Below, piece by piece: positions 14,381-20,726 of a stretch of 20,726 nt of DNA. Source of the DNA: an uncultured Prevotellaceae bacterium (GTDB lineage: Bacteria > Bacteroidota > Bacteroidia > Bacteroidales > Bacteroidaceae); contig CAMJAO010000010.1 of assembly GCA_946403615.1 (NCBI GenBank), positions 1-20,726 on the forward strand. The letters are read 5' to 3'. Positions within the stretch are counted from its first letter, which is position 1; every line of letters begins with the position of its first letter. A program made the position numbers and the translations under genes. The notes below the pieces were generated by a model. That model made no database searches and was not told the DNA's origin. It saw only the letters and a program-made list of their open reading frames with translations.

Positions 14381-14412
14381 CAAATATAGCGTTTTTTGCC
14401 GATAACGGCAAG
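14381..14412 (-). promoter_or_regulatory. Promoter of the Fic-GNAT operon
   Basis: On the minus strand TATATTTG (complement of 14381-14388) matches TAnnTTTG. After a 20-nt spacer the -33 position reads CTTG (complement of 14409-14412), 3 of 4 to TTTG. Confidence 0.6.
14396..14411. promoter_or_regulatory. Candidate operator palindrome at the Fic promoter
   Basis: TTGCCG-ATAA-CGGCAA is a perfect 6+6 inverted repeat overlapping the spacer and -33 box. A further CGGCAA half-site occurs at 14355-14360 between the -7 box and the start codon. The N-terminal HTH of the Fic protein is an obvious candidate binder; this is inference. Confidence 0.4.
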
Positions 14413-14437
14413 AAACAGAGGGCTAATTCTCGATTTA

Positions 14438-15568
14438 TTAGAAAATCTCTGCCAGTTTCTCCGCCAAGGCCTTGCCTTCTAATTCGGTGGAGATAATCGT
14501 GCCGTCTGGAGAGATGAGGATGACCGTAGGAATGCCTGTGACGCCATAGATATCCCTGGCATCTCCTTCACGAGAGGGACTGAGGAGAGCCGTCCAAGGC
14601 AACTGATGTTTGTCAAGCGCTTTGAGCCATGCCGTGCGGTCTTTATCGCAAGAAACACCGATGAAGTGCAGGCCGCGGTCTTTGTAAGTGGCATAGAGTT
14701 CCTTCATGAATGGAAAGGATGCAATGCAAGGGCCGCACCACGATGCCCAGAAGTCAAGCAAGACATACTGGCCGCGCCCCAGATAATCCGATAGGCGATG
14801 CTTGGTGCCGTCGGGCGCCTCTGCCTCGAAGTCCGGGGCTGTTTTTCCTGTGATGGCACCTCGTTTTTGCATACCCCAATAGTATTTCCATGGGCGTTCC
14901 ATAGCTGGATGACGGGCATAGGGAGCATCTTCGCGCATAAACTCGTCCATTTGTTCTGGCGACAGACTTCCCTCCCCCGTATAGAGATACCATGCCGGAA
15001 TGACATTATCAATGTTCTCGCGGATGTTTTGGAGGTTCGTAGCCACAAGGTCGGCCATGTGACCATTGTATTTCTTCACATTCGCGCTGTCCTTTGCTGT
15101 AGCATCGGGCAAACCGTCTATCCTCATTGTGATGATTCTATCCTTCTCGTCATCACTGAGACTGTCCCACCAGGGTTCGGCCACGTTATTAATTACCCGT
15201 TCGCGCATCTGGCACCGGATGAACCTTTTCTGTAGTTCACTTCCTGTCACCTCGCCAGTGACAAGGTTGATGTGCGTGGGCATCTCCTCGACGATAAAGC
15301 GGAGGTCGTTGCCTTCGTTGTCGCCAATCTGGACGAACATGTGGCGGGGCTTCCGGTCTTTGACCGTGAACTTCCCGTCGCGGATGGGGAATTTCATACT
15401 ATCTCCGTACGGAGCGCAGGGAAACACAACCACGCTGTCGTAGGTACTGTTTGTTGTACCCGTGATGACGTAATCAACACTGTCCTCCACCAGAGGAGTA
15501 AAGGTCTGCCCCTGCAAAGTCATTGTGACAACAGCAAGCAGGAAAGTGATGAAGGTTTGTTTGTTCAT
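14438..15568 (-). CDS. TlpA-like periplasmic thioredoxin-fold protein with DUF4369-type N-terminus
   Basis: This 376-residue exported protein has a signal peptide (MNKQTFITFLLAVVTMTLQGQ), a beta-rich N-terminal region of the DUF4369-like type (about 30-110, VDYVITGTTNSTYDSVVVF onward), a helical linker (about 110-240), and a C-terminal TlpA/ResA-like thioredoxin domain. In the latter, KTAPDFEAEAPDGTKHRLSD leads to the redox motif WCGPC (277-281) and the cis-proline segment GVTGIPTVIL. It likely reduces disulfides or supports cytochrome/secreted protein maturation in the periplasm, as proposed for the many Bacteroidetes paralogues. A TAATTTTG element at 15600-15607 lies just upstream. The following Fic gene is on the same strand but has its own promoter 36-67 nt before its start. 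Confidence 0.93.
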   Translation of the reverse strand: MNKQTFITFLLAVVTMTLQGQTFTPLVEDSVDYVITGTTNSTYDSVVVFPCAPYGDSMKFPIRDGKFTVKDRKPRHMFVQIGDNEGNDLRFIVEEMPTHINLVTGEVTGSELQKRFIRCQMRERVINNVAEPWWDSLSDDEKDRIITMRIDGLPDATAKDSANVKKYNGHMADLVATNLQNIRENIDNVIPAWYLYTGEGSLSPEQMDEFMREDAPYARHPAMERPWKYYWGMQKRGAITGKTAPDFEAEAPDGTKHRLSDYLGRGQYVLLDFWASWCGPCIASFPFMKELYATYKDRGLHFIGVSCDKDRTAWLKALDKHQLPWTALLSPSREGDARDIYGVTGIPTVILISPDGTIISTELEGKALAEKLAEIF

Positions 15569-15599
15569 AATCTGTTTCGTTTATATCGTTTTATAGCCC

Positions 15600-15607
15600 C
15601 AAAATTA
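15600..15607 (-). promoter_or_regulatory. Possible -7 element of the TlpA-like gene
   Basis: Complement reads TAATTTTG, matching TAnnTTTG, 31 nt before the start codon. No good TTTG lies at the expected -33 position. Confidence 0.4.
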
Positions 15608-15856
15608 GGTAAAAATGCACAAAAGTCACTCTTCGAAACCAGAAAAACTGTCCGACGGGAGTGAAAATCTTTACTTAGGTTAAGAGTTTTGGATTTTTGA
15701 CGGGGTATTTTGTTCGCATTTTCCAAAAGATTTGCATCTATATCCAATACGTTGACATAACAGAAAAGTTAAGTTCGTTTGAAGGGAATATTGCTTATGA
15801 CAAAAAAAGCCATAACGAAAAGAAAGTAATCAGAAGACATGTTTTATTCTTGTTCT

Positions 15857-15887
15857 TTTGCATTTTCATAATTTTTCCCTATATTTG
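15857..15887 (+). promoter_or_regulatory. Bacteroidetes-type promoter of the small helical protein gene
   Basis: TTTG at 15857-15860, a 19-nt spacer, and TATATTTG at 15880-15887. Transcription would begin about 20 nt before the ATG at 15916, fixing that start. Confidence 0.75.
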
Positions 15888-15915
15888 CGGACGTAATCAC
15901 CAAACCACGAAAAAA

Positions 15916-16305
15916 ATGATACAACAAGACTATATCATGCGGCTGATACAGGAATTTGCGGCGGCCCTGCAACGGTTTCTGCATAAGAAGGAGGTGGAAG
16001 ACCGCTCCGAGGCCATCAAAGACCTGTACAAGCAGTATCTTGACGGATATGAGGAGTATCATATCTCGACAATGGACGAGGTGATGCAGTCGTTCACCCG
16101 CTACGAAACAGACCAGCGCATCTACCGCATGGAGATGTTGGCCGAACTCTACTATGTGGAAGCGGACATGAAATCGGAGCCTACACGCACCCAGTTGCTC
16201 GAGCGCGCGCTGATGTTGTTCTCCTTCATCGACAGCCACAGCAAAACGCTCTCTTTCGAACGTCAACAAAAAATCGGGGAGATTAAGAAAAGACTGGCAA
16301 GTTAA
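15916..16305 (+). CDS. Small all-helical cytoplasmic protein, function unknown
   Basis: This 129-residue protein has no signal peptide or membrane segment once the start at 15916 is used. It begins MIQQDYIMRLIQEFAAALQR and continues with predicted alpha-helices (LYKQYLDGYEEYHI, MDEVMQSFTRYETDQRIYRMEMLAELYYVEADM, LLERALMLFSFIDSHSKTLSFERQQKIGEIKKRL). The N-terminal DYIMRLI segment resembles DUF6483-type proteins of gut bacteria and the helix pairs are TPR-like; neither assignment is firm. The frame extends upstream to 15697, but the promoter at 15857-15887 lies inside that extension, and its hydrophobic stretch is the T-rich promoter read as codons. No operon partner is obvious: the next gene is 135 nt further on. 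Confidence 0.75.
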   Translation: MIQQDYIMRLIQEFAAALQRFLHKKEVEDRSEAIKDLYKQYLDGYEEYHISTMDEVMQSFTRYETDQRIYRMEMLAELYYVEADMKSEPTRTQLLERALMLFSFIDSHSKTLSFERQQKIGEIKKRLAS

Positions 16306-16373
16306 GTGTTAAGAAAAATACTCAGAAACATGGTGGCTTCAAAACAACGAATTTCACGAATAAACCAATTAGT

Positions 16374-16435
16374 ACACTAAACCATCAACCGATTAACACA
16401 CTAAACCATAAACACTAAACCCTTTACACTAAACC
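16374..16435 (+). repeat. Four copies of ACACTAAACC before a start codon
   Basis: Perfect copies of the 10-mer at 16374-16383, 16398-16407, 16412-16421 and 16426-16435, with spacings of 24, 14 and 14 nt. The last ends 5 nt before the ATG at 16441. The leader is G-free over most of its length and should be unstructured. Confidence 0.85.
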
Positions 16436-16440
16436 ATATT

Positions 16441-17430
16441 ATGAAAAAAACTATTTTATCACTACTAATGCTGACAAGCGCGCTGAGCATATCGGCCAAC
16501 GTCACAGGGTTGAAGAAAACGGATCCCATCCGTCAGAAAATAACTTGGCAGGCACCTGCCGCCCCATCAAACGCAGATGGCGAAATCGAAAAGATTTACC
16601 TGGCATACAACACCCCCGACGGCAAAGAGCATCAGCTCATATGCGAGATGCCGTGGCCCGTGTATGCCGATATATTTGTCGGAGGCGACATCTCTGAGGA
16701 AGACATCAACTTCGACGGCATCCCTGACTTGCAAGTGCTGCTCTGCTATTTGGACGCGTCGGGGCACAATCCCCTTTACGACGGGTTTGTCTGGGACACC
16801 GCCACACACGCCTTTCTGCCTGTGGAGGGATATAGCGACATTGTCGGTCCAACCATTTATGCCGAAAACAAGTGCATCGTTGGCAGGCTAATCTCTTTAG
16901 AGGAAACTGCCGACATTGATCAATATGAATGGCGCAATGGCAGATTGCAAAGGACTTACCATCGTTTTGAATATGACATCTACGGCAATAAGGGCGGCGA
17001 GACCATAGATACTGCATTGGACTATGACGATGACGAAAACATCACGAAAGTGACGCTCTTCGTCAACAATGACAGCAAAATGGTACAGACGCTGGAGACG
17101 ACGGAGTGGTTGGAGGCTTTGCCCAATAACAAGGAAGAGGTTGGCAAACTGAGCCGCGAAGACATCAATTTCGACGGTCATCCCGATATCGTGGTCTATC
17201 TGGGACAGTACAGCAACCTTGGCCTCGATTTCTATGACGCCTGGGTATGGGATGCAGCCAAGAAACGCTACATACGCTCAGATAAATACCACGAGATACC
17301 CTGTCCTTCTGTGAACCAAGAGAAGAAGTGGATAGAGAGCGAATCGGCCGTATCGTTCTCACAGTCAGTCTATATCCGCTATGAATGGAAGAAAGGTAAA
17401 CTGGTATTAACAAAGAAAGAGAATCGGTAA
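16441..17430 (+). CDS. Secreted protein with two EDINFDG-type repeat modules, function unknown
   Basis: This 329-residue exported protein has a signal peptide (MKKTILSLLMLTSALSISAN). It contains two copies of a module, about 50-165 and 205-325. Each has ExxxEDINFDGxPD (EDINFDGIPDLQV at 87 on; EDINFDGHPDIVV at 240 on), then an FVWD/WVWD strand and a closing Y-E-W-(R/K)-x-G-(R/K)-L. The DxNFDGxxD core resembles calcium-binding-like loops of FG-GAP and XAC2610-type proteins, so a beta-propeller-like or beta-sandwich extracellular fold is plausible. I do not recognise a specific family. It is preceded by the ACACTAAACC array and followed 90 nt later by a YARHG-domain secreted protein gene on the same strand. 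Confidence 0.75.
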   Translation: MKKTILSLLMLTSALSISANVTGLKKTDPIRQKITWQAPAAPSNADGEIEKIYLAYNTPDGKEHQLICEMPWPVYADIFVGGDISEEDINFDGIPDLQVLLCYLDASGHNPLYDGFVWDTATHAFLPVEGYSDIVGPTIYAENKCIVGRLISLEETADIDQYEWRNGRLQRTYHRFEYDIYGNKGGETIDTALDYDDDENITKVTLFVNNDSKMVQTLETTEWLEALPNNKEEVGKLSREDINFDGHPDIVVYLGQYSNLGLDFYDAWVWDAAKKRYIRSDKYHEIPCPSVNQEKKWIESESAVSFSQSVYIRYEWKKGKLVLTKKENR

Positions 17431-17520
17431 TCAAAGGAAACGCCATCCTTATGATGCTTCATTTGGTAGTCACGCAAATAAATATATTTTCAAATCATTA
17501 ACCCTTAAAACAATATAACA

Positions 17521-17931
17521 ATGAAAAAGACTCTTCAAAAATGGGGCGGACGCATCGCCCTCGTAGTGTGTTTAGCATTCGGGTTCAACATGGTGGCCGA
17601 CGCACAGGTTCCCTCCATTCCCCGCAAACAGCAGACAACAAAGAAAAGGAGCACCACCCGCAGCACCTCGAATGTGGCTTGGGGCACACAGTACGACTGG
17701 CTCTCCACCCGCTACGTCACCTACAGCGACATCCAGTATATGGACCGCGGACAAGTGCGTGTGTTGAAAAACTCTATCTATGCCCGCCACGGACGTCGCT
17801 TCAAAGATGCCAATCTGCGCGCTTATTTCAACAGCCAGAGTTGGTACTACCCCACCCGCAACGAGGTGCCCGCCAGAGAGTTCAACAAATATGAGAACTA
17901 CAACATCAATTTCCTGTTGAAATACGAATAG
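17521..17931 (+). CDS. YARHG domain-containing secreted protein
   Basis: This 136-residue protein has a signal peptide (hydrophobic core RIALVVCLAFGFNMV, cleavage near ADAQ), a basic Thr/Ser-rich linker (about 30-50), and a C-terminal YARHG domain (about 60-135). The defining motif is KNSIYARHGRRFKDANLRAYF, followed by SWYYPTRNEVPAREFN. YARHG domains are found in extracellular proteins of Bacteroidetes and Firmicutes and are proposed to act at the cell wall or surface; no reaction is known. There is no lipobox or sorting signal. The leader is A-rich, and a weak TATATTTT box lies at 17483-17490 without a well-placed -33 element. It follows the EDINFDG-module gene on the same strand, so the two may form an envelope-protein unit. 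Confidence 0.85.
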   Translation: MKKTLQKWGGRIALVVCLAFGFNMVADAQVPSIPRKQQTTKKRSTTRSTSNVAWGTQYDWLSTRYVTYSDIQYMDRGQVRVLKNSIYARHGRRFKDANLRAYFNSQSWYYPTRNEVPAREFNKYENYNINFLLKYE

Positions 17932-17940
17932 GATTTAGAA

Positions 17941-17973
17941 GCCCCCACCCCGACTCTCCCCAGGGGAGGGAGT
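17941..17973 (+). repeat. GC-rich intergenic palindromic repeat
   Basis: CCCCCACCCCGACTCTCCCC followed by AGGGGAGGGAGT can fold back on itself. It begins 9 nt after the YARHG gene stop codon and precedes the true terminator at 17998. Confidence 0.6.
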
Positions 17974-17997
17974 GGTTACTTCTTGATTAGTGACAGC

Positions 17998-18033
17998 AAA
18001 TGTCCCGTCTACGATCATAGACGGGACATTTTT
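17998..18033 (+). terminator. Rho-independent terminator after the YARHG gene
   Basis: AAATGTCCCGTCTA (17998-18011) pairs perfectly with TAGACGGGACATTT (18018-18031) around a 6-nt loop, ending in TTTTT. Confidence 0.9.
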
Positions 18034-18160
18034 GGTTTGCTTTATCTTTGAAAAAAGTCAGTCAGCGTCTCGGAAAACTCAAATAAAATTGTTTTTCAAC
18101 CGATTTTTGTCATGACTCAGCAGAATATGCAGGGCACATTCCGCTTTCACTGTTCCAAAA

Positions 18161-18192
18161 TTTGGTTTTTCACTCGACTTGCACTACCTTTG
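18161..18192 (+). promoter_or_regulatory. Bacteroidetes-type promoter of argS
   Basis: TTTG at 18161-18164, a 20-nt spacer, and TACCTTTG at 18185-18192. The -33 box lies in CCAAAATTTGG, almost the same palindrome as at the GH95 promoter. Confidence 0.8.
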
Positions 18193-18219
18193 CACCCCGA
18201 AATACAATCATATTAGATC

Positions 18220-20061
18220 ATGAATATAGAAGCCGCAATCAGCAGTTCGGTGCACAGCGCCATCAAAGAACTGTACGGACAGGAAGTACCAGAGAAGATG
18301 GTGCAGTTGTCGAAGACCAGAAGCGAATTTGAGGGCAACCTGACCCTCGTGGTGTTCCCCTTTGTGAAAATGTCGCGCAAACGACCTGAAGAAACCGCGC
18401 AAGAGATAGGTGAATACCTGAAACAAAATGACGTCAACATCTCCGACTACAACGTGGTGAAGGGATTTCTCAACCTCACCATCGCGCCCGCATCATGGAT
18501 AGCATTGCTCAACCACATCAATGCCGACGAGAAGTTCGGATACGTCAGTGCAGAGCGCAAGGCCGCAGAAAACGACGGCAAGCAACCGCTGGTGATGATA
18601 GAATACTCATCGCCCAACACTAATAAGCCGTTGCACTTGGGTCATGTACGCAACAACCTGCTGGGTTGGTCGCTGGCACAGATTATGGAGGCCAACGGCA
18701 ACCGCGTAGTGAAGACCAATATCGTGAACGACCGCGGCATACACATCTGCAAATCGATGCTGGCATGGCTGAAATGGGGCAACGGTGAGACTCCTGAATC
18801 GTCGGGCAAGAAAGGTGACCACCTGATTGGCGACTATTATGTGGCATTCGACAAGCACTACCGCGAAGAGGTGGCTGCGCTGAAAGCCCAATACACCACC
18901 GAGGGCATGGACGAGGAGAGCGCCGAGAAGAAAGCCAAAGACGAGGCTCCACTCATCCGCGAGGCACATGAGATGCTGGTGAAATGGGAGCAAGGCGACC
19001 CCGAGGTGCGCGCCCTGTGGGAGAAGATGAACTCGTGGGTATATGCGGGCTTCGACGAGACCTACCGTGCCCTGGGTGTGTCATTTGACAAAATCTATTA
19101 TGAGTCGAACACCTACCTTGAGGGAAAGAAAAAGGTAGAGGAAGGACTGGCCAAAGGCCTCTTCTACCGCAAGGATGACAACAGCGTATGGGCCGACCTC
19201 ACCGCTGACGGACTGGACCAGAAATTGCTGTTGCGCAGCGACGGAACCTCAGTGTATATGACACAGGATATCGGCACTGCCGACCTTCGTTTCCGCGACT
19301 ATCCCATCGACAAGATGATTTACGTGGTGGGCAATGAGCAGAACTACCATTTCCAGGTTCTATCCATCCTACTAGACCGTCTCGGTTTCAAGTGGGGTAA
19401 AGACCTGGTGCATTTCTCATACGGTATGGTGGAACTGCCCAACGGTAAAATGAAGAGCCGCGAAGGTACTGTGGTAGATGCAGATGACTTGGTGGCGACA
19501 ATGATAGCCGACGCGAAAATGCTGAGCGAGGATAAAGTGAACAAACTCGAGGGCATCAGCGAAGAGGAAAAGAACGAGATAGCGCGCATCGTGGGCATGG
19601 GTGCCCTGAAATACTTCATCCTGAAAGTGGACGCCCGTAAGAACATGTTGTTCAACCCTGAGGAGAGCATCGATTTCAACGGCAACACAGGTCCGTTTAT
19701 CCAATATACACACGCCCGTATCCGCAGCATCCTGCGCAAGGCTGCAGCTGAAGGCATTGAGGTGCCCGAGACTCTGACCGGTGACTTCGAGGTCAACGAG
19801 AAGGAGATAGCCTTGATACAGAAAATGAACGAGTTTGGTGCAGCGGTGGAGCAAGCCGGCAAGGATTACAGCCCGAGCGGCATCGCCAACTACTGCTATG
19901 AACTGACAAAGGAATTCAACCAGTTCTACCACGACTACAGCATCCTCAACGCAGAGAGCACAGAGCAGAAAACCTTCCGTCTGGTGTTGGCGAAGAACGT
20001 AGCAAAAATCATCCGCAACGGCATGGCTCTGTTAGGCATCGAAGTGCCTGAGAGGATGTAG
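18220..20061 (+). CDS. argS: Arginyl-tRNA synthetase
   Basis: This 613-residue class Ia synthetase charges tRNA-Arg with arginine for translation. It has the N-terminal Arg-tRNA-synthetase additional domain (about 1-90), and the catalytic Rossmann domain opening with EYSSPNTNKPLHLGHVRNN, in which the HIGH signature is HLGH (139-142). A KMSKS-like loop reads KMKS at 410-413 followed by REGT, and the C-terminal DALR-type helical anticodon-binding domain runs from about 490 (TGPFIQYTHARIRSIL onward) to GIEVPERM. The family often lacks a canonical KMSKS, so the KMKS form is not alarming. It has its own promoter and is followed by a GC-rich double hairpin and, 104 nt later, by the RNase H-like gene, with which it may be co-transcribed. 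Confidence 0.98.
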   Translation: MNIEAAISSSVHSAIKELYGQEVPEKMVQLSKTRSEFEGNLTLVVFPFVKMSRKRPEETAQEIGEYLKQNDVNISDYNVVKGFLNLTIAPASWIALLNHINADEKFGYVSAERKAAENDGKQPLVMIEYSSPNTNKPLHLGHVRNNLLGWSLAQIMEANGNRVVKTNIVNDRGIHICKSMLAWLKWGNGETPESSGKKGDHLIGDYYVAFDKHYREEVAALKAQYTTEGMDEESAEKKAKDEAPLIREAHEMLVKWEQGDPEVRALWEKMNSWVYAGFDETYRALGVSFDKIYYESNTYLEGKKKVEEGLAKGLFYRKDDNSVWADLTADGLDQKLLLRSDGTSVYMTQDIGTADLRFRDYPIDKMIYVVGNEQNYHFQVLSILLDRLGFKWGKDLVHFSYGMVELPNGKMKSREGTVVDADDLVATMIADAKMLSEDKVNKLEGISEEEKNEIARIVGMGALKYFILKVDARKNMLFNPEESIDFNGNTGPFIQYTHARIRSILRKAAAEGIEVPETLTGDFEVNEKEIALIQKMNEFGAAVEQAGKDYSPSGIANYCYELTKEFNQFYHDYSILNAESTEQKTFRLVLAKNVAKIIRNGMALLGIEVPERM

Positions 20062-20080
20062 GATAGGAGCCTCCCCCATA

Positions 20081-20131
20081 CCCCCTCCGAAGGAGGGGAT
20101 AACCCCCACCCTTCCCTCCCCGAGGGGAGGG
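20081..20131 (+). repeat. Tandem GC-rich hairpins between argS and the RNase H-like gene
   Basis: Hairpin 1: CCCCTCC (20082-20088) with GGAGGGG (20092-20098), loop GAA. Hairpin 2: CCCTCCCC (20114-20121) with GGGGAGGG (20124-20131), tight loop. No T-run follows, so they are more likely RNA-stability or repeat elements than terminators. Confidence 0.7.
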
Positions 20132-20165
20132 TATAGTTACTACAACACCTCAAAATTTTTAATTA

Positions 20166-20636
20166 ATGGATAGCTTAATCATGCCGCCCGACTACCGCAA
20201 CGACACGGTGTTACCTTTACCTATGGAGGTGAAGGCGACGGCATGGGCTGTTGACGCTGCCTGTTCGGGCAATCCGGGGCAGATGGAATATCAGGGGATA
20301 GATTTGCAGACGGGTGAACAAGTTTTTCATTTCGGTCCGATGCATGGCACGAACAATATAGGGGAGTTTCTCGCCATCGTTCATGCCTTAGCACTCATGG
20401 AACAGCGCGGCATCAGCGACAAGGTTATTTACAGTGACAGCAACAACGCCATCTTGTGGGTAAACAAGAAGAAATGCAAAACCACATTGGAACGCACACC
20501 CCAGACTGAAAAACTCTATCAGATTCTCGCCCGAGCAGAAAAATGGCTTTGTACCCACTCCGTCAGCGTCCCCATCTTGAAATGGGAAACGAAACAGTGG
20601 GGCGAGATACCCGCCGACTTCGGTAGAAAAAAATAA
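20166..20636 (+). CDS. Ribonuclease HI-like protein
   Basis: This 156-residue RNase H-fold protein probably cleaves the RNA strand of RNA-DNA hybrids. The four carboxylates are in place: D30 in AVDAACSGNPG, E67 in TNNIGEFLAI, D91 in IYSDSNNAILWV and D151 in GEIPADFGRK. Spacing D30-E67-D91 is close to E. coli RNase HI (D10-E48-D70). The mobile-loop histidine (H124 in E. coli) has no obvious counterpart; the segment before D151 reads KWETKQWGEI. There is no N-terminal hybrid-binding domain. The start at 20166 is used; an in-frame ATG also occurs at 20181. It lies downstream of argS on the same strand. Its stop codon is the first part of the terminator stem. Confidence 0.88.
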   Translation: MDSLIMPPDYRNDTVLPLPMEVKATAWAVDAACSGNPGQMEYQGIDLQTGEQVFHFGPMHGTNNIGEFLAIVHALALMEQRGISDKVIYSDSNNAILWVNKKKCKTTLERTPQTEKLYQILARAEKWLCTHSVSVPILKWETKQWGEIPADFGRKK

Positions 20637-20659
20637 ATCCCTCAATCGAGGGATTTTTT
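20635..20659 (+). terminator. Rho-independent terminator of the argS/RNase H unit
   Basis: AAATCCCTC (20635-20643) pairs with GAGGGATTT (20648-20656), loop AATC, then further T. The stem begins within the TAA stop codon. Confidence 0.85.
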
Positions 20660-20726
20660 GTTTGTCCATACGACAACGATTCGTCCTGATTTATTGACTA
20701 CGAATGATTCTAATTCGACGAATTCA

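Larger units (their letters stand above)
15569..15915. other. 347-nt gene-free region between divergent genes
   Basis: AT-rich region holding the start regions of the TlpA-like gene (minus, probable -7 box TAATTTTG, complement of 15600-15607) and of the small helical protein gene (plus, promoter 15857-15887). The middle part (about 15640-15850) contains a short palindrome CTTAGGTTAAG near 15675 but no gene, RNA or repeat that I can support. It is open in the frame of the downstream gene only by chance. Confidence 0.6.

Noticed and set aside
15697..15915. N-terminal extension of the small helical protein with an apparent membrane segment
   Set aside because: A well-formed promoter lies within it at 15857-15887, and the hydrophobic run is T-rich promoter DNA read as codons.
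16374..16435. CRISPR array
   Set aside because: Units are only 10 nt with 4-14 nt between them, and no cas gene is present.

Overview
The window looks like a chromosomal segment from a Bacteroidota member of the order Bacteroidales, probably Prevotellaceae-like. Three things support this. Several genes are preceded by the Bacteroidetes promoter signature, TTTG, about 19-20 nt, then TAnnTTTG. Start codons follow A-rich leaders rather than Shine-Dalgarno sequences. The gene products are typical of the group: a GH95 fucosidase, a DUF3109 protein, a TonB-C secreted protein, a periplasmic TlpA-like thioredoxin, and a carboxynorspermidine-type saccharopine dehydrogenase. I see no rRNA, tRNA, CRISPR array or transposase. 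Most genes are housekeeping.

Layout. At 1-2309: the 3' end of a saccharopine/carboxynorspermidine dehydrogenase gene, an IVS-type four-helix-bundle gene enclosed by a 29-34 bp near-perfect inverted repeat, then recA and its terminator. At 2351-5870: a GH95 alpha-L-fucosidase gene and an AraC regulator gene, each with its own promoter. At 5943-7107: a secreted TonB-C protein, convergent with a DUF3109 gene. At 6511-9582, minus strand: gpmI, ung and the DUF3109 gene, probably co-transcribed. At 9675-11010: a lipoprotein of the permuted papain-like YiiX family and an Ala-rich lipoprotein with 11-residue repeats. At 11132-13009: an SF1B (Upf1/Dna2-like) helicase. At 13041-15607, minus strand: a TlpA-like thioredoxin gene, then a Fic gene with an upstream GNAT-family partner gene in the same transcript. 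At 15857-17931: a small helical protein, a secreted protein with a duplicated EDINFDG module, and a YARHG-domain secreted protein. At 18161-20659: argS and an RNase HI-like gene.

The most interesting object is the 516-bp block at 701-1216. It is an AT-rich four-helix-bundle (IVS/S23-type) gene whose outer ends are inverted repeats built from the heptamer AGAAGCA. This is the same architecture as the intervening sequences found inside 23S rRNA genes of some bacteria, but here it sits between two protein genes and ends about 10 nt before the recA start codon. Secondary points are a palindrome overlapping the promoter of the HTH-Fic gene, simple repeats of 7/14-nt period placed directly before three start codons, and GC-rich hairpin repeats placed directly after three stop codons.

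Several starts were moved inward from the longest possible reading frame because a promoter or a signal peptide decides the matter: GH95 at 2406, TonB-C at 5943, gpmI at 9418, YiiX-like at 9700, Fic at 14345 and the helical protein at 15916.
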